Shown: piece by piece, positions 1 through 5,189 of the stretch
Position numbering within the stretch: position 1 is the first letter of the stretch
Layout of the letters: each line of letters opens with the position of its first letter
Translations under genes and position numbers: made by a program
Origin: Pseudomonadota bacterium
GTDB lineage: Bacteria; Pseudomonadota; Gammaproteobacteria; Xanthomonadales; Xanthomonadaceae
DNA: 6,161 nt
NCBI GenBank assembly: GCA_023388955.1
Contig: JAEWFH010000141.1
Span: forward strand, 1 to 6,161
Direction: 5' to 3'
Notes under the pieces: model-generated
The model's database searches: none
The model's input: the letters and a program-made list of their open reading frames with translations, nothing else
What the model was told of the DNA's origin: nothing

Positions 1-605
1 CCATCCTCCCGCTGCGCGGCAAGATCCTGAACACCTGGGAGGTCGCCTCGGGCAGCGTGCTGGCCTCGCAGGAAGTGCACGACCTGGCGGTGGCGATCGG
101 CTGCGACCCCGGCAAGGACGACCTGTCCGGGCTGCGCTACGGCAAGGTCATCATCTTGGCCGACGCCGACTCCGACGGCCTGCACATCGCCACCCTGCTC
201 ACCGCGCTGTTCCTGCAGCACTTCCCCGCCCTGGTCCGTGCCGGCCACGTGTTCGTGGCGATGCCGCCGCTGTTCCGGATCGACCAGGGCAAGCAGGTGC
301 ACTACGCCCTGGACGAGGAGGAAAAGCAGATCCTGCTCGACCAGATCGAGCGCGAGAAGGCGGAGAAGAAGAAGGGCTCCGGCGGCGCGGTGCAGGTCAC
401 CCGCTTCAAGGGCCTGGGCGAGATGAACCCCGCGCAGCTGCGCGAGTCCACCATCCACCCCGACACCCGCCGGCTGGTGCAGCTGACGGTGGAGGACGGC
501 GACCAGACGCGGGCGCTGATGGACATGCTGCTGGCCCGCAAGCGCGCCGGCGACCGCAAGGCGTGGCTGGAGGAGAAGGGCGACCTGGCGACGCTGGAGG
601 TCTGA
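1..605 (+). CDS. parE: DNA topoisomerase IV subunit B (ParE), C-terminal part, 5' end outside window
   Basis: This is the ATPase/TOPRIM subunit of topoisomerase IV, which with ParC decatenates daughter chromosomes in the cytoplasm. The reading frame is open from base 3, so about 200 residues of a protein normally near 630 are present. It begins inside the TOPRIM domain with LRGKILNTWEV and continues with the acidic metal site ILADADSDGLHI (bases about 153-188). The type IIA signature RFKGLGEMNP follows at about 400-430, and the tail TRRLVQL...MDMLLARKRAGDRKAWL matches ParE ends. ADADSDG rather than the GyrB-type TDADVDG points to ParE, not GyrB. A lysine- and glutamate-rich linker with GSGG (about 345-390) precedes RFKGLGEMN and looks slightly longer than in E. 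coli ParE as I remember it. The TGA stop is followed by a hairpin shared with the convergent DGPF gene. Confidence 0.96.
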   Translation, partial: ILPLRGKILNTWEVASGSVLASQEVHDLAVAIGCDPGKDDLSGLRYGKVIILADADSDGLHIATLLTALFLQHFPALVRAGHVFVAMPPLFRIDQGKQVHYALDEEEKQILLDQIEREKAEKKKGSGGAVQVTRFKGLGEMNPAQLRESTIHPDTRRLVQLTVEDGDQTRALMDMLLARKRAGDRKAWLEEKGDLATLEV

Positions 606-627
606 GCCTCCCGCACGGCACGCCAGG

Positions 628-653
628 CTGAGGCCGGGTTGCCCGGGCCTCAG
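628..653. terminator. GC-rich hairpin between convergent parE and DGPF gene 1
   Basis: CTGAGGCC (628-635) pairs perfectly with GGCCTCAG (646-653). The stem extends through GGG/CCC (636-638/642-644) with one bulged G and a TTG loop. It lies 22 bases after the parE stop, and the stop codon of the convergent DGPF gene (650-652) sits in its right arm. Neither strand has a T-run after the stem, so it is not a textbook intrinsic terminator. Its place between two convergent genes suggests a bidirectional transcription end or an mRNA 3'-end stabiliser. Confidence 0.5.
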
Positions 654-1024
654 GCCCCCACGCGCTCGCGCACCGCCTGCAGGTCCTTCGCCGGCCGCAC
701 CTCGATGCTGCCGAACCGCGCCCAGGGAAAGCCACGCGCGATCCGCGTCGCCTCGTCGAGGTCGCGCGCATTGACCAGGTTGAAGCCGGCCAGCAACTCG
801 CGGGTCTCGGCGAACGGTCCGTCGGTGACCCTCGCTTGCCCCGCCCTCTCGCGCAGGGTGCAGGCCTGCGCCACCGGCTCCAGCTGCTGCGACATCACCA
901 GCGTCCCCTGCGCCTGCAGCGCGTCGGCATGGCGCAGGCAGTCGCGCATCAGCGCGTCGTATTCGCGGGTGGGCAGGGCCTCCAGCAGCGCTTCGTCGAT
1001 GTAGACCAGCAGCAGGAATTGCAT
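650..1024 (-). CDS. DGPF-motif YCII/YciI-family protein 1 (124 aa)
   Basis: This is a small ferredoxin-like alpha/beta protein of the YCII-related family (PF03795), the DGPF subgroup. It starts MQFLLLVYIDE, the usual first beta strand. Residues 68-81 carry the hallmark DGPFAETRELLAGF, followed by a DLDEATRIA helix and a last strand SIEVRP (106-111). I chose the ATG at 1022-1024 because the family alignment begins there. The frame stays open up to 1081, and an ATG at 1052-1054 would add ten poorly fitting residues. No clear Shine-Dalgarno precedes either start. The gene diverges from the DGPF-sigma pair and converges on parE. Family members have no settled activity; they recur beside ECF42 sigma factors and are often annotated only as 'YciI family'. 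The function is unknown; a sensor, ligand-binding or small enzymatic role is speculation. Confidence 0.88.
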   Translation of the reverse strand: MQFLLLVYIDEALLEALPTREYDALMRDCLRHADALQAQGTLVMSQQLEPVAQACTLRERAGQARVTDGPFAETRELLAGFNLVNARDLDEATRIARGFPWARFGSIEVRPAKDLQAVRERVGA

Positions 1025-1052
1025 AACGGCGGTCGTTTTTGGCGAGCGGCCC

Positions 1053-1081
1053 ATGATGCCGCAGGCGGATGCCACCTCCAA
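1053..1081 (-). promoter_or_regulatory. weak sigma70-like promoter candidate for DGPF gene 1
   Basis: On the minus strand, TTGGAG (bases 1081-1076) lies 17 bases before CATCAT (1058-1053). The -10 matches TATAAT at four of six positions, but the -35 matches at only three of six. This would give a leader of about 20-30 bases before the chosen ATG. It is listed because no ECF42-like box is seen for this gene on the minus strand. It could easily be chance. Confidence 0.18.
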
Positions 1082-1101
1082 CCGTCTGCCGGCCCGGTGG
1101 A

Positions 1102-1128
1102 TGTCGATTCCCGCTCCCTCCGTTCGTC
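1102..1128 (+). promoter_or_regulatory. candidate ECF42-type promoter (TGTCGA, 17 bases, CGTC)
   Basis: TGTCGA at 1102-1107 and CGTC at 1125-1128 are separated by 17 bases. The published ECF42 consensus as I recall it is TGTCGA at -35 and CG(A/T)C at -10, so both boxes match with a normal ECF spacing. Transcription would start near 1134-1136, leaving a leader of about 40 bases before the ATG at 1176. On reading both strands I found no other TGTCGA in the window. The site stands directly upstream of the DGPF-sigma pair, which fits autoregulation. The consensus is from memory and activity is inferred. Confidence 0.68.
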
Positions 1129-1164
1129 AATACGGGCAAGGATCCCATTCCCGGGGTCCATGAC

Positions 1165-1169
1165 GGAGG
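1165..1169 (+). promoter_or_regulatory. ribosome binding site of DGPF gene 2
   Basis: GGAGG followed by a 6-base spacer to the ATG at 1176. It is the strongest Shine-Dalgarno in the window and fixes the start of DGPF gene 2. Confidence 0.88.
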
Positions 1170-1175
1170 TGTCCG

Positions 1176-1598
1176 ATGAAAGTGATGGTCCTGGTGAAAG
1201 CCGATGCATGCACGGAAAAGGGCCGCCTGCCTTCCGAGGAGGAACTGCGGGCCATGGGCGACTACAACGAGCGCCTGGTCGAGGCCGGGGTCATGCTCGC
1301 CGGCGAAGGCTTGCATCCCAGCGCGCGCGGGCGCCGCGTGCGCTTCGACGGCGACCACCGCCACACCGTGACCGACGGCCCGTTCACGGAAAGCCGCGAG
1401 CTGCTGGCCGGCTACTGGCTGTGGCAGGTGCGCTCCATGGACGAGGCAACCGAATGGCTCAAGCGGGCTCCGTTCTCCCCTGGGGCCGAGCTGGAGATAC
1501 GTCCGGTGATGGGCGCGGACGACTTCGGCGAGGCCTTCACGCCCGAGCTGCGGGCGCAAGAGGAGCGCCTGCGCGAGTTCACCGGCGGGCCGGGTTGA
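1176..1598 (+). CDS. DGPF-motif YCII/YciI-family protein 2 (140 aa)
   Basis: This is the second member of the DGPF/YCII family (PF03795). It opens with MKVMVLVKAD, the form usual for the partner proteins of ECF42-like sigma factors. A long helix follows (EEELRAMGDYNERLVEAG, residues 21-38), then the hallmark DGPFTESRELLAGYWLW (67-83), SMDEATEWLKRAPF (87-100) and the strand ELEIRP (105-110). The charged tail FTPELRAQEERLREF (121-135) is absent from DGPF protein 1. Outside the DGPF block the two are clearly different, so they are diverged paralogues rather than a recent duplication. A strong GGAGG and an ECF42-type promoter candidate lie upstream, and the sigma gene follows on the same strand, so the two probably form one transcript. 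Homologues are sometimes mislabelled as PhnB or methyltransferase proteins. The molecular function is unknown. Confidence 0.92.
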   Translation: MKVMVLVKADACTEKGRLPSEEELRAMGDYNERLVEAGVMLAGEGLHPSARGRRVRFDGDHRHTVTDGPFTESRELLAGYWLWQVRSMDEATEWLKRAPFSPGAELEIRPVMGADDFGEAFTPELRAQEERLREFTGGPG

Positions 1599-1681
1599 CG
1601 GCGGTGGAGATGTCCGCGGGTTTCGCACTCGCCACTACCCTGCGCTTGTCCGCCGCTGCGCACGATGCTGAGATCGGCCGC

Positions 1682-2944
1682 ATGGATGCGGACACGCTGC
1701 GCACGACGCTGGACACCCTGTGGCGGATGGAGTCGCCGGCCCTCCTCGCGCGCCTGGCACGGCAGCTGGGCGACCTGGCCCAGGCCGAGGAGCTGGTCCA
1801 GGACGCCTGGCTGGCGGCGCTGGAACACTGGCCGGCCCGCGGGATGCCGGACAACCCCGCCGCCTGGCTCGCGACCGCCGCGCGCAACCGCGCCATCGAC
1901 GTGCTTCGGCAGCGTCCGCGGACACGGGACAAGTACGAGGGCTGGGCGCTCGAGGCCGCGCCACCCGCCATGACCGCACCCGATGACAGCCAGGCGCTGG
2001 AGGACGACATCGGCGACGACCTGCTGCGCCTGATATTCGTCGCCTGCCACCCGGTGCTGCCGGCCGACGCACGGGTCGCCCTCACCCTGCGCCTGCTGGG
2101 AGGCCTGACCACGCCGGAGATCGCCCGCGCGTTCCTGGTGCCCGAGCCGACGGTCGCCCAGCGCATCGTGCGCGCCAAGCGGACCCTGGCCCGCCGCAAG
2201 GTCCGCTTCGAGGTCCCGCGCCGGGCGGCGCTGCCGGAGCGCCTGGCGTCGGTGCTGGAGGTGGTCTACCTGGTCTTCAACGAGGGCTATGCGGCCAGTG
2301 CCGGGGAGGACTGGATGCGCCCGTCACTGTGCGAAGAGGCCCTGCGCCTGGGCCGCATCCTGGCGGCGCACCTGCCGGCACGGCCGGAAGTCCTTGGATT
2401 GCTGGCGCTCATGGAACTGCAGGCCTCCCGCGGCGCCGCGCGCGTGGACCGGGAGGGCAACCCGGTCCTACTGGCCGACCAGGACCGGAACCGCTGGGAC
2501 CGGTCGCAAGTCGCCCGGGGACGGGCCGCCCTGCAGCGCGCCCTCGCCCTGGGGGGCGGGCAGGACCGCTACGTGCTGCAGGCGGCCATCGCCGAGTGCC
2601 ATGCCACCGCGCGCCGGCTGGAGGACACCGACTGGCGGCGCGTGGCAGCCCTGTACGCGGCCCTGGCGCGGGTCGCGCCCTCGCCGGTGGTGGAACTCAA
2701 CCGCGTGGTCGCGGTGGCCCGGGCCGAGGGCACCGAAGCGGCCTGGGCATTGCTGCAGCCGCTGCTGGCCGATGCGCGGCTGCGGGACTACGCGCCGCTG
2801 GCGGCGGTGCAGGGCGACCTGCTGTCGCGACTGGGCCGCCCCGGGCCCGCACGCCAGGCATTCGAGCGCGCCGCGTCGCTGACCGCGAACACCCGTGAGA
2901 AGAACGCGCTCCTGGCGCGGGCGCGGGAATCCAGCCCGGGGTAG
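1682..2944 (+). CDS. ECF42-type sigma factor with DUF6596 and TPR-like C-terminal extension (420 aa)
   Basis: This is a SigJ-like alternative sigma factor that would direct RNA polymerase to its own promoter class. Region 2 covers about residues 11-80 (LWRMES, AEELVQDAWLAALEHWP, PAAWLATAARNRAIDVLRQ). Region 4 covers about 113-175 (FVACHPVLPADARVALTLRLLGG), with the helix-turn-helix GLTTPEIARAFLVPEPTVAQ at 141-160. A DUF6596 block (about 182-282, YLVFNEGYAAS, LLADQDRNRWD) and a helical TPR-like region (about 283-418) follow. At about 420 aa it is twice the size of a minimal ECF sigma. ECF42 proteins typically lack an anti-sigma partner and sit beside DGPF genes, as here; the extension is thought to regulate activity. 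I chose ATG 1682 because the family homology starts about 10 residues later. ATG 1610, GTG 1604 and TTG 1595 are in frame, would place the start next to the DGPF stop, and cannot be excluded. No start has a convincing Shine-Dalgarno. Confidence 0.93.
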   Translation: MDADTLRTTLDTLWRMESPALLARLARQLGDLAQAEELVQDAWLAALEHWPARGMPDNPAAWLATAARNRAIDVLRQRPRTRDKYEGWALEAAPPAMTAPDDSQALEDDIGDDLLRLIFVACHPVLPADARVALTLRLLGGLTTPEIARAFLVPEPTVAQRIVRAKRTLARRKVRFEVPRRAALPERLASVLEVVYLVFNEGYAASAGEDWMRPSLCEEALRLGRILAAHLPARPEVLGLLALMELQASRGAARVDREGNPVLLADQDRNRWDRSQVARGRAALQRALALGGGQDRYVLQAAIAECHATARRLEDTDWRRVAALYAALARVAPSPVVELNRVVAVARAEGTEAAWALLQPLLADARLRDYAPLAAVQGDLLSRLGRPGPARQAFERAASLTANTREKNALLARARESSPG

Positions 2945-2956
2945 CACGCCCCGGGC
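2934..2956. terminator. GC hairpin at the convergent sigma/HutG junction
   Basis: GCCCGGGG (2934-2941) and CCCCGGGC (2949-2956) form a perfect 8-bp stem. The 7-base loop contains the TAG stop of the sigma gene. The convergent hutG-like gene ends 10 bases further right. No T-run follows on either strand, so termination is inferred from position and symmetry. Confidence 0.5.
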
Positions 2957-2965
2957 GGTGCGACG

Positions 2966-3754
2966 TCAGCCCAGGCAGGCCTCCAGCAGCCGCTCCAGCA
3001 GCGGCTGCAAACGCGCGGCGCGGGCTTCGTCGTACTCGCCGCTCGCCTCGTCCATGTAGCAGCGCTGGCTGGTCTCCATCTGGACCGCCTCGATGCCACG
3101 CTCCGGCTTGCCGTAGTGGCGGGTGATGTGGCCGCCCTTGAAGCGGCCGTTGGCGACCCAGTCGTACCCTTCCTGCGCGCCGAGCACCGCCTCCAGGCGC
3201 TGCTGCAGCGCCGGGGTGCAGCTGGTGCCCGCCGCGGTGCCGAGGTTGAGGTCGGGCAGGCGGCCTTCGAACAGGAACGGCAGGTCGCTGCCCCGGATCG
3301 AATGGCCCTCCCACAGCACCACGCGTCCGTGCTCGCCGCGCAAACGGTCGAGTTCCTCGCGCAGCGCCTGGTGGTAGGGGCGCCAGTAGCGCTCGATGCG
3401 GGTGGCGATCTCGTCCGGGCCCGGCTCCTGGCCTTCGAGGTAGACCGGGCCGCCGTCGAAGCGGGTGGTCGGGCACAGCCCGGTGGTGTTCTGCCCCGGG
3501 TACAGCGAGGTGTCGTCCTCGGGCCGGTTGAGGTCGACCACGTAACGCGACCAGCGCGGCACCAGCACCGAGGCGCCCAACTCGCGCGCGAACCCGTACA
3601 GGCGCGATACGAACCAGTCGGTGTCTGGCGCCGTGCGCGCCGCCGGCTGCAGTCGCGCGGCCAGGCCTTCGGGGATCACGCTGCCGTCGTGCGGCAGGCT
3701 CACCAGCAGCGGCACGCGGCCGCGGTGCAACTGGAAACTGTGCATCAGGTCCAT
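2966..3754 (-). CDS. hutG: N-formylglutamate amidohydrolase (deformylase), HutG-like (262 aa)
   Basis: This is an FGase-family hydrolase (PF05013), expected to cleave N-formyl-L-glutamate to formate and glutamate, the last step of the five-step histidine degradation route. Conserved blocks are VSLPHDGSVIP (18-28), APDTDWFVSRLYGF (42-55), RYVVDLNRPEDDTSLYPG (70-87), VVLWEGHSIRGSDLPFLFEG (145-164), GRFKGGHITRHYG (203-215) and AVQMETSQRCYM (223-234). The His, Asp and Glu residues in these blocks are the likely metal and catalytic residues. The length of 262 aa fits HutG. The first ATG (3752-3754) is preferred because AGGAG lies 7 bases upstream; the ATG at 3743-3745 is too far away. One base separates it from the gor stop, so it is probably co-translated with gor. 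No other hut gene is visible, so a different formyl- or acyl-amino-acid substrate remains possible. Confidence 0.92.
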   Translation of the reverse strand: MDLMHSFQLHRGRVPLLVSLPHDGSVIPEGLAARLQPAARTAPDTDWFVSRLYGFARELGASVLVPRWSRYVVDLNRPEDDTSLYPGQNTTGLCPTTRFDGGPVYLEGQEPGPDEIATRIERYWRPYHQALREELDRLRGEHGRVVLWEGHSIRGSDLPFLFEGRLPDLNLGTAAGTSCTPALQQRLEAVLGAQEGYDWVANGRFKGGHITRHYGKPERGIEAVQMETSQRCYMDEASGEYDEARAARLQPLLERLLEACLG

Positions 3755-3755
3755 G

Positions 3756-5108
3756 TCAGGGCTCCTGCATCAGCACCACTTCCTCGGCGCTGGTCGGGTG
3801 GATGGCGACGGTGTCCTGGAAATCCTGCAGGGTGGCGCCCATGCGCACCGCCACGGCGAACCCCTGGAGGATCTCGTCGGCGGCCTCGCCCAGCAGGTGC
3901 ACGCCGGCGACGCGGCGCTCCGCGCCCACGCACACCAGCTTGAACAGGCTGCGCTGGGGCACGTCGGCCAGCGCCGCCAGCATCGGGCGGAAGCCGGCCC
4001 GCAGCACCGTCACCGCTTCGGCGCCGTGGCGCTCCACGGCCTGCTCGGTGGTCAGGCCGACCATGCCCATCGGCGGGTGGCTGAACACCACGCTGGGGAT
4101 GTTGGCGGGATCCAGCGGGCGGTCGCGCCCGGCAAAGAGCCGGTCCATCAAGCGCCGCGCCGCCGCGATCGCCACCGGAGTGAGCTCGAGGCCCGGGGTG
4201 ACGTCGCCGACGGCATGGATGTGGCCGACGCTGGTGTCGTGGCGTGCATCGACCACCACGTGGCCCTGCCCGTCCAGCTCCACCCCCGCCTGCTCCAGGC
4301 CCAGCCCGGCGGTATTGGGCGCGCGGCCGGTGGCGAACAGCACCTCGTCGAAGACCGCTTCGTCCAGCCCTTCCGCGCGCACCCGGATTCCCCCGCCATC
4401 ACGCTCCAGCCCTTCGACGTTGCAGCCAAAATGCACGCCGACGCCCGACTGGCGATAGTCCTCGGCCAGCACCCGCGCCAGCTCGCCGTCGAAGGGGGAC
4501 AGCAGCCGGTCGCCGCGCACCAGCAGCTCGACCCGGCTGCCGAGCGACTGCAGCAGCCCGGCCAGTTCGACGCCGATATAGCCGCCGCCGACCACCGCGA
4601 CCCGCCCCGGGGCCGCGGTCCAGCGGAAGAAGTCGTCCGACGTCCCGCCCAGCTCCGCGCCGGGAACCGGTGGCCGCACCGCGTGGCCACCCGTCGCCAG
4701 CAGGATGCGGCTGGCCTGCAGGAACACCCCGTCCCCGCATTCGACGGTGTGTGCATCACGCAGCCTGCCGCGCATCGGCAGTACCGCGATCCCGGCCTCC
4801 TCCAGCCGGCGGCGGTAGCTGTCATGGATGTTGCCGATGTAGCGCTGGCGGTGGGCCAGGAAGGTGGGCCAGTCCAGGGCCGCCTCCGCCCCGGCGAAGC
4901 CCAGTTGCCCGGCCAGGCCGAGCCTGCGGCCCATCTCGGCGGCCAGCCACATCGCCTTCTTCGGCACGCACCCCACGTTGACGCAGGTGCCTCCGAGCAG
5001 GGCGGGCTCGAGCATCGCCACGCTGGCTCCGTGCGAGGCTGCCCGGAACGCACCGGCGAGCCCACCGGACCCACCACCGATCACCACCAGGTCAAAGTCG
5101 CGCGACAC
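3756..5108 (-). CDS. gor: glutathione-disulfide reductase (450 aa)
   Basis: This is a homodimeric FAD enzyme that reduces glutathione disulfide with NAD(P)H in the cytoplasm. FAD binding is seen at VVIGGGSGGLAGAFRAA (8-24). The redox-active disulfide is GGTCVNVGCVPKK (Cys42, Cys47). The nucleotide fold is VVGGGYIGVELAG (172-184), a second FAD motif is HIHAVGDVT (296-304), and the dimer-interface active site is HPTSAEE (His437, Glu442). NVGCVPKK and a length of 450 identify Gor rather than lipoamide dehydrogenase or mercuric reductase. The start is GTG, with GGAGG only 4 bases upstream; the FAD motif position supports it. The pocket that selects NADPH differs from E. coli Gor: Gly179, Asp200 and Ser204 replace Ala, His and Arg, while Val197-Arg198 is kept. 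It lies 81 bases downstream of the DadA-like gene and is tightly coupled to the hutG-like gene. Confidence 0.95.
   Translation of the reverse strand: MSRDFDLVVIGGGSGGLAGAFRAASHGASVAMLEPALLGGTCVNVGCVPKKAMWLAAEMGRRLGLAGQLGFAGAEAALDWPTFLAHRQRYIGNIHDSYRRRLEEAGIAVLPMRGRLRDAHTVECGDGVFLQASRILLATGGHAVRPPVPGAELGGTSDDFFRWTAAPGRVAVVGGGYIGVELAGLLQSLGSRVELLVRGDRLLSPFDGELARVLAEDYRQSGVGVHFGCNVEGLERDGGGIRVRAEGLDEAVFDEVLFATGRAPNTAGLGLEQAGVELDGQGHVVVDARHDTSVGHIHAVGDVTPGLELTPVAIAAARRLMDRLFAGRDRPLDPANIPSVVFSHPPMGMVGLTTEQAVERHGAEAVTVLRAGFRPMLAALADVPQRSLFKLVCVGAERRVAGVHLLGEAADEILQGFAVAVRMGATLQDFQDTVAIHPTSAEEVVLMQEP
3762..3766 (-). promoter_or_regulatory. ribosome binding site of the hutG-like gene, inside the end of gor
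   Basis: AGGAG on the minus strand falls in the codons for Gln448-Glu449 of Gor and lies 7 bases before the HutG ATG at 3754. It decides between the two nearby ATGs and suggests that ribosomes ending gor help start hutG. Confidence 0.7.
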
Positions 5109-5112
5109 GTCG

Positions 5113-5117
5113 CCTCC
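5113..5117 (-). promoter_or_regulatory. ribosome binding site of gor
   Basis: GGAGG on the minus strand ends 4 bases before the GTG start (5108-5106). The motif is strong but the spacing is short, and the start codon is not ATG, which may moderate translation. Confidence 0.65.
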
Positions 5118-5142
5118 AGGTTTTCAATCGTGTCCCATCCTA

Positions 5143-5164
5143 GCCGGGCCAACCCGGGGCCGGC
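5143..5164. other. GC-rich dyad in the gap between the DadA-like gene and gor
   Basis: The 81-base gap (5109-5189) holds overlapping inverted repeats. CCGGG (5144-5148) and CCCGG (5153-5157) form a 5-bp stem with a CCAA loop. A longer imperfect pairing joins GCCGG (5143-5147) to CCGGC (5160-5164). No T-run follows in the leftward direction. It could be a weak attenuator or terminator after the DadA-like gene, or simply GC-rich sequence. I see no convincing sigma70 promoter for gor in this gap. Confidence 0.28.
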
Positions 5165-5189
5165 ACCCGCGACCGGAGACCCGCGCAGT

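Noticed and set aside
1595..1623. TTGACG at 1595-1600 as a -35 for a separate sigma-gene promoter
   Set aside because: At 16-19 bases downstream there is only GGGTTTCG-like sequence, with no usable -10. It also overlaps the DGPF-2 stop codon.
836..1681. In-frame upstream extension of the sigma gene to base 836, giving a 702-residue protein
   Set aside because: The extra part runs antisense through DGPF-1 and out of frame through DGPF-2, is low-complexity (Arg, Gly, Ala rich) and has no family resemblance. High GC simply removes stop codons from this frame.
3116..3943. 275-residue + strand open frame opposite the hutG-like gene and gor
   Set aside because: It is antisense to two clearly recognised genes, has biased Arg/Ala/Pro composition and no recognisable domain. 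It is a typical high-GC shadow frame.
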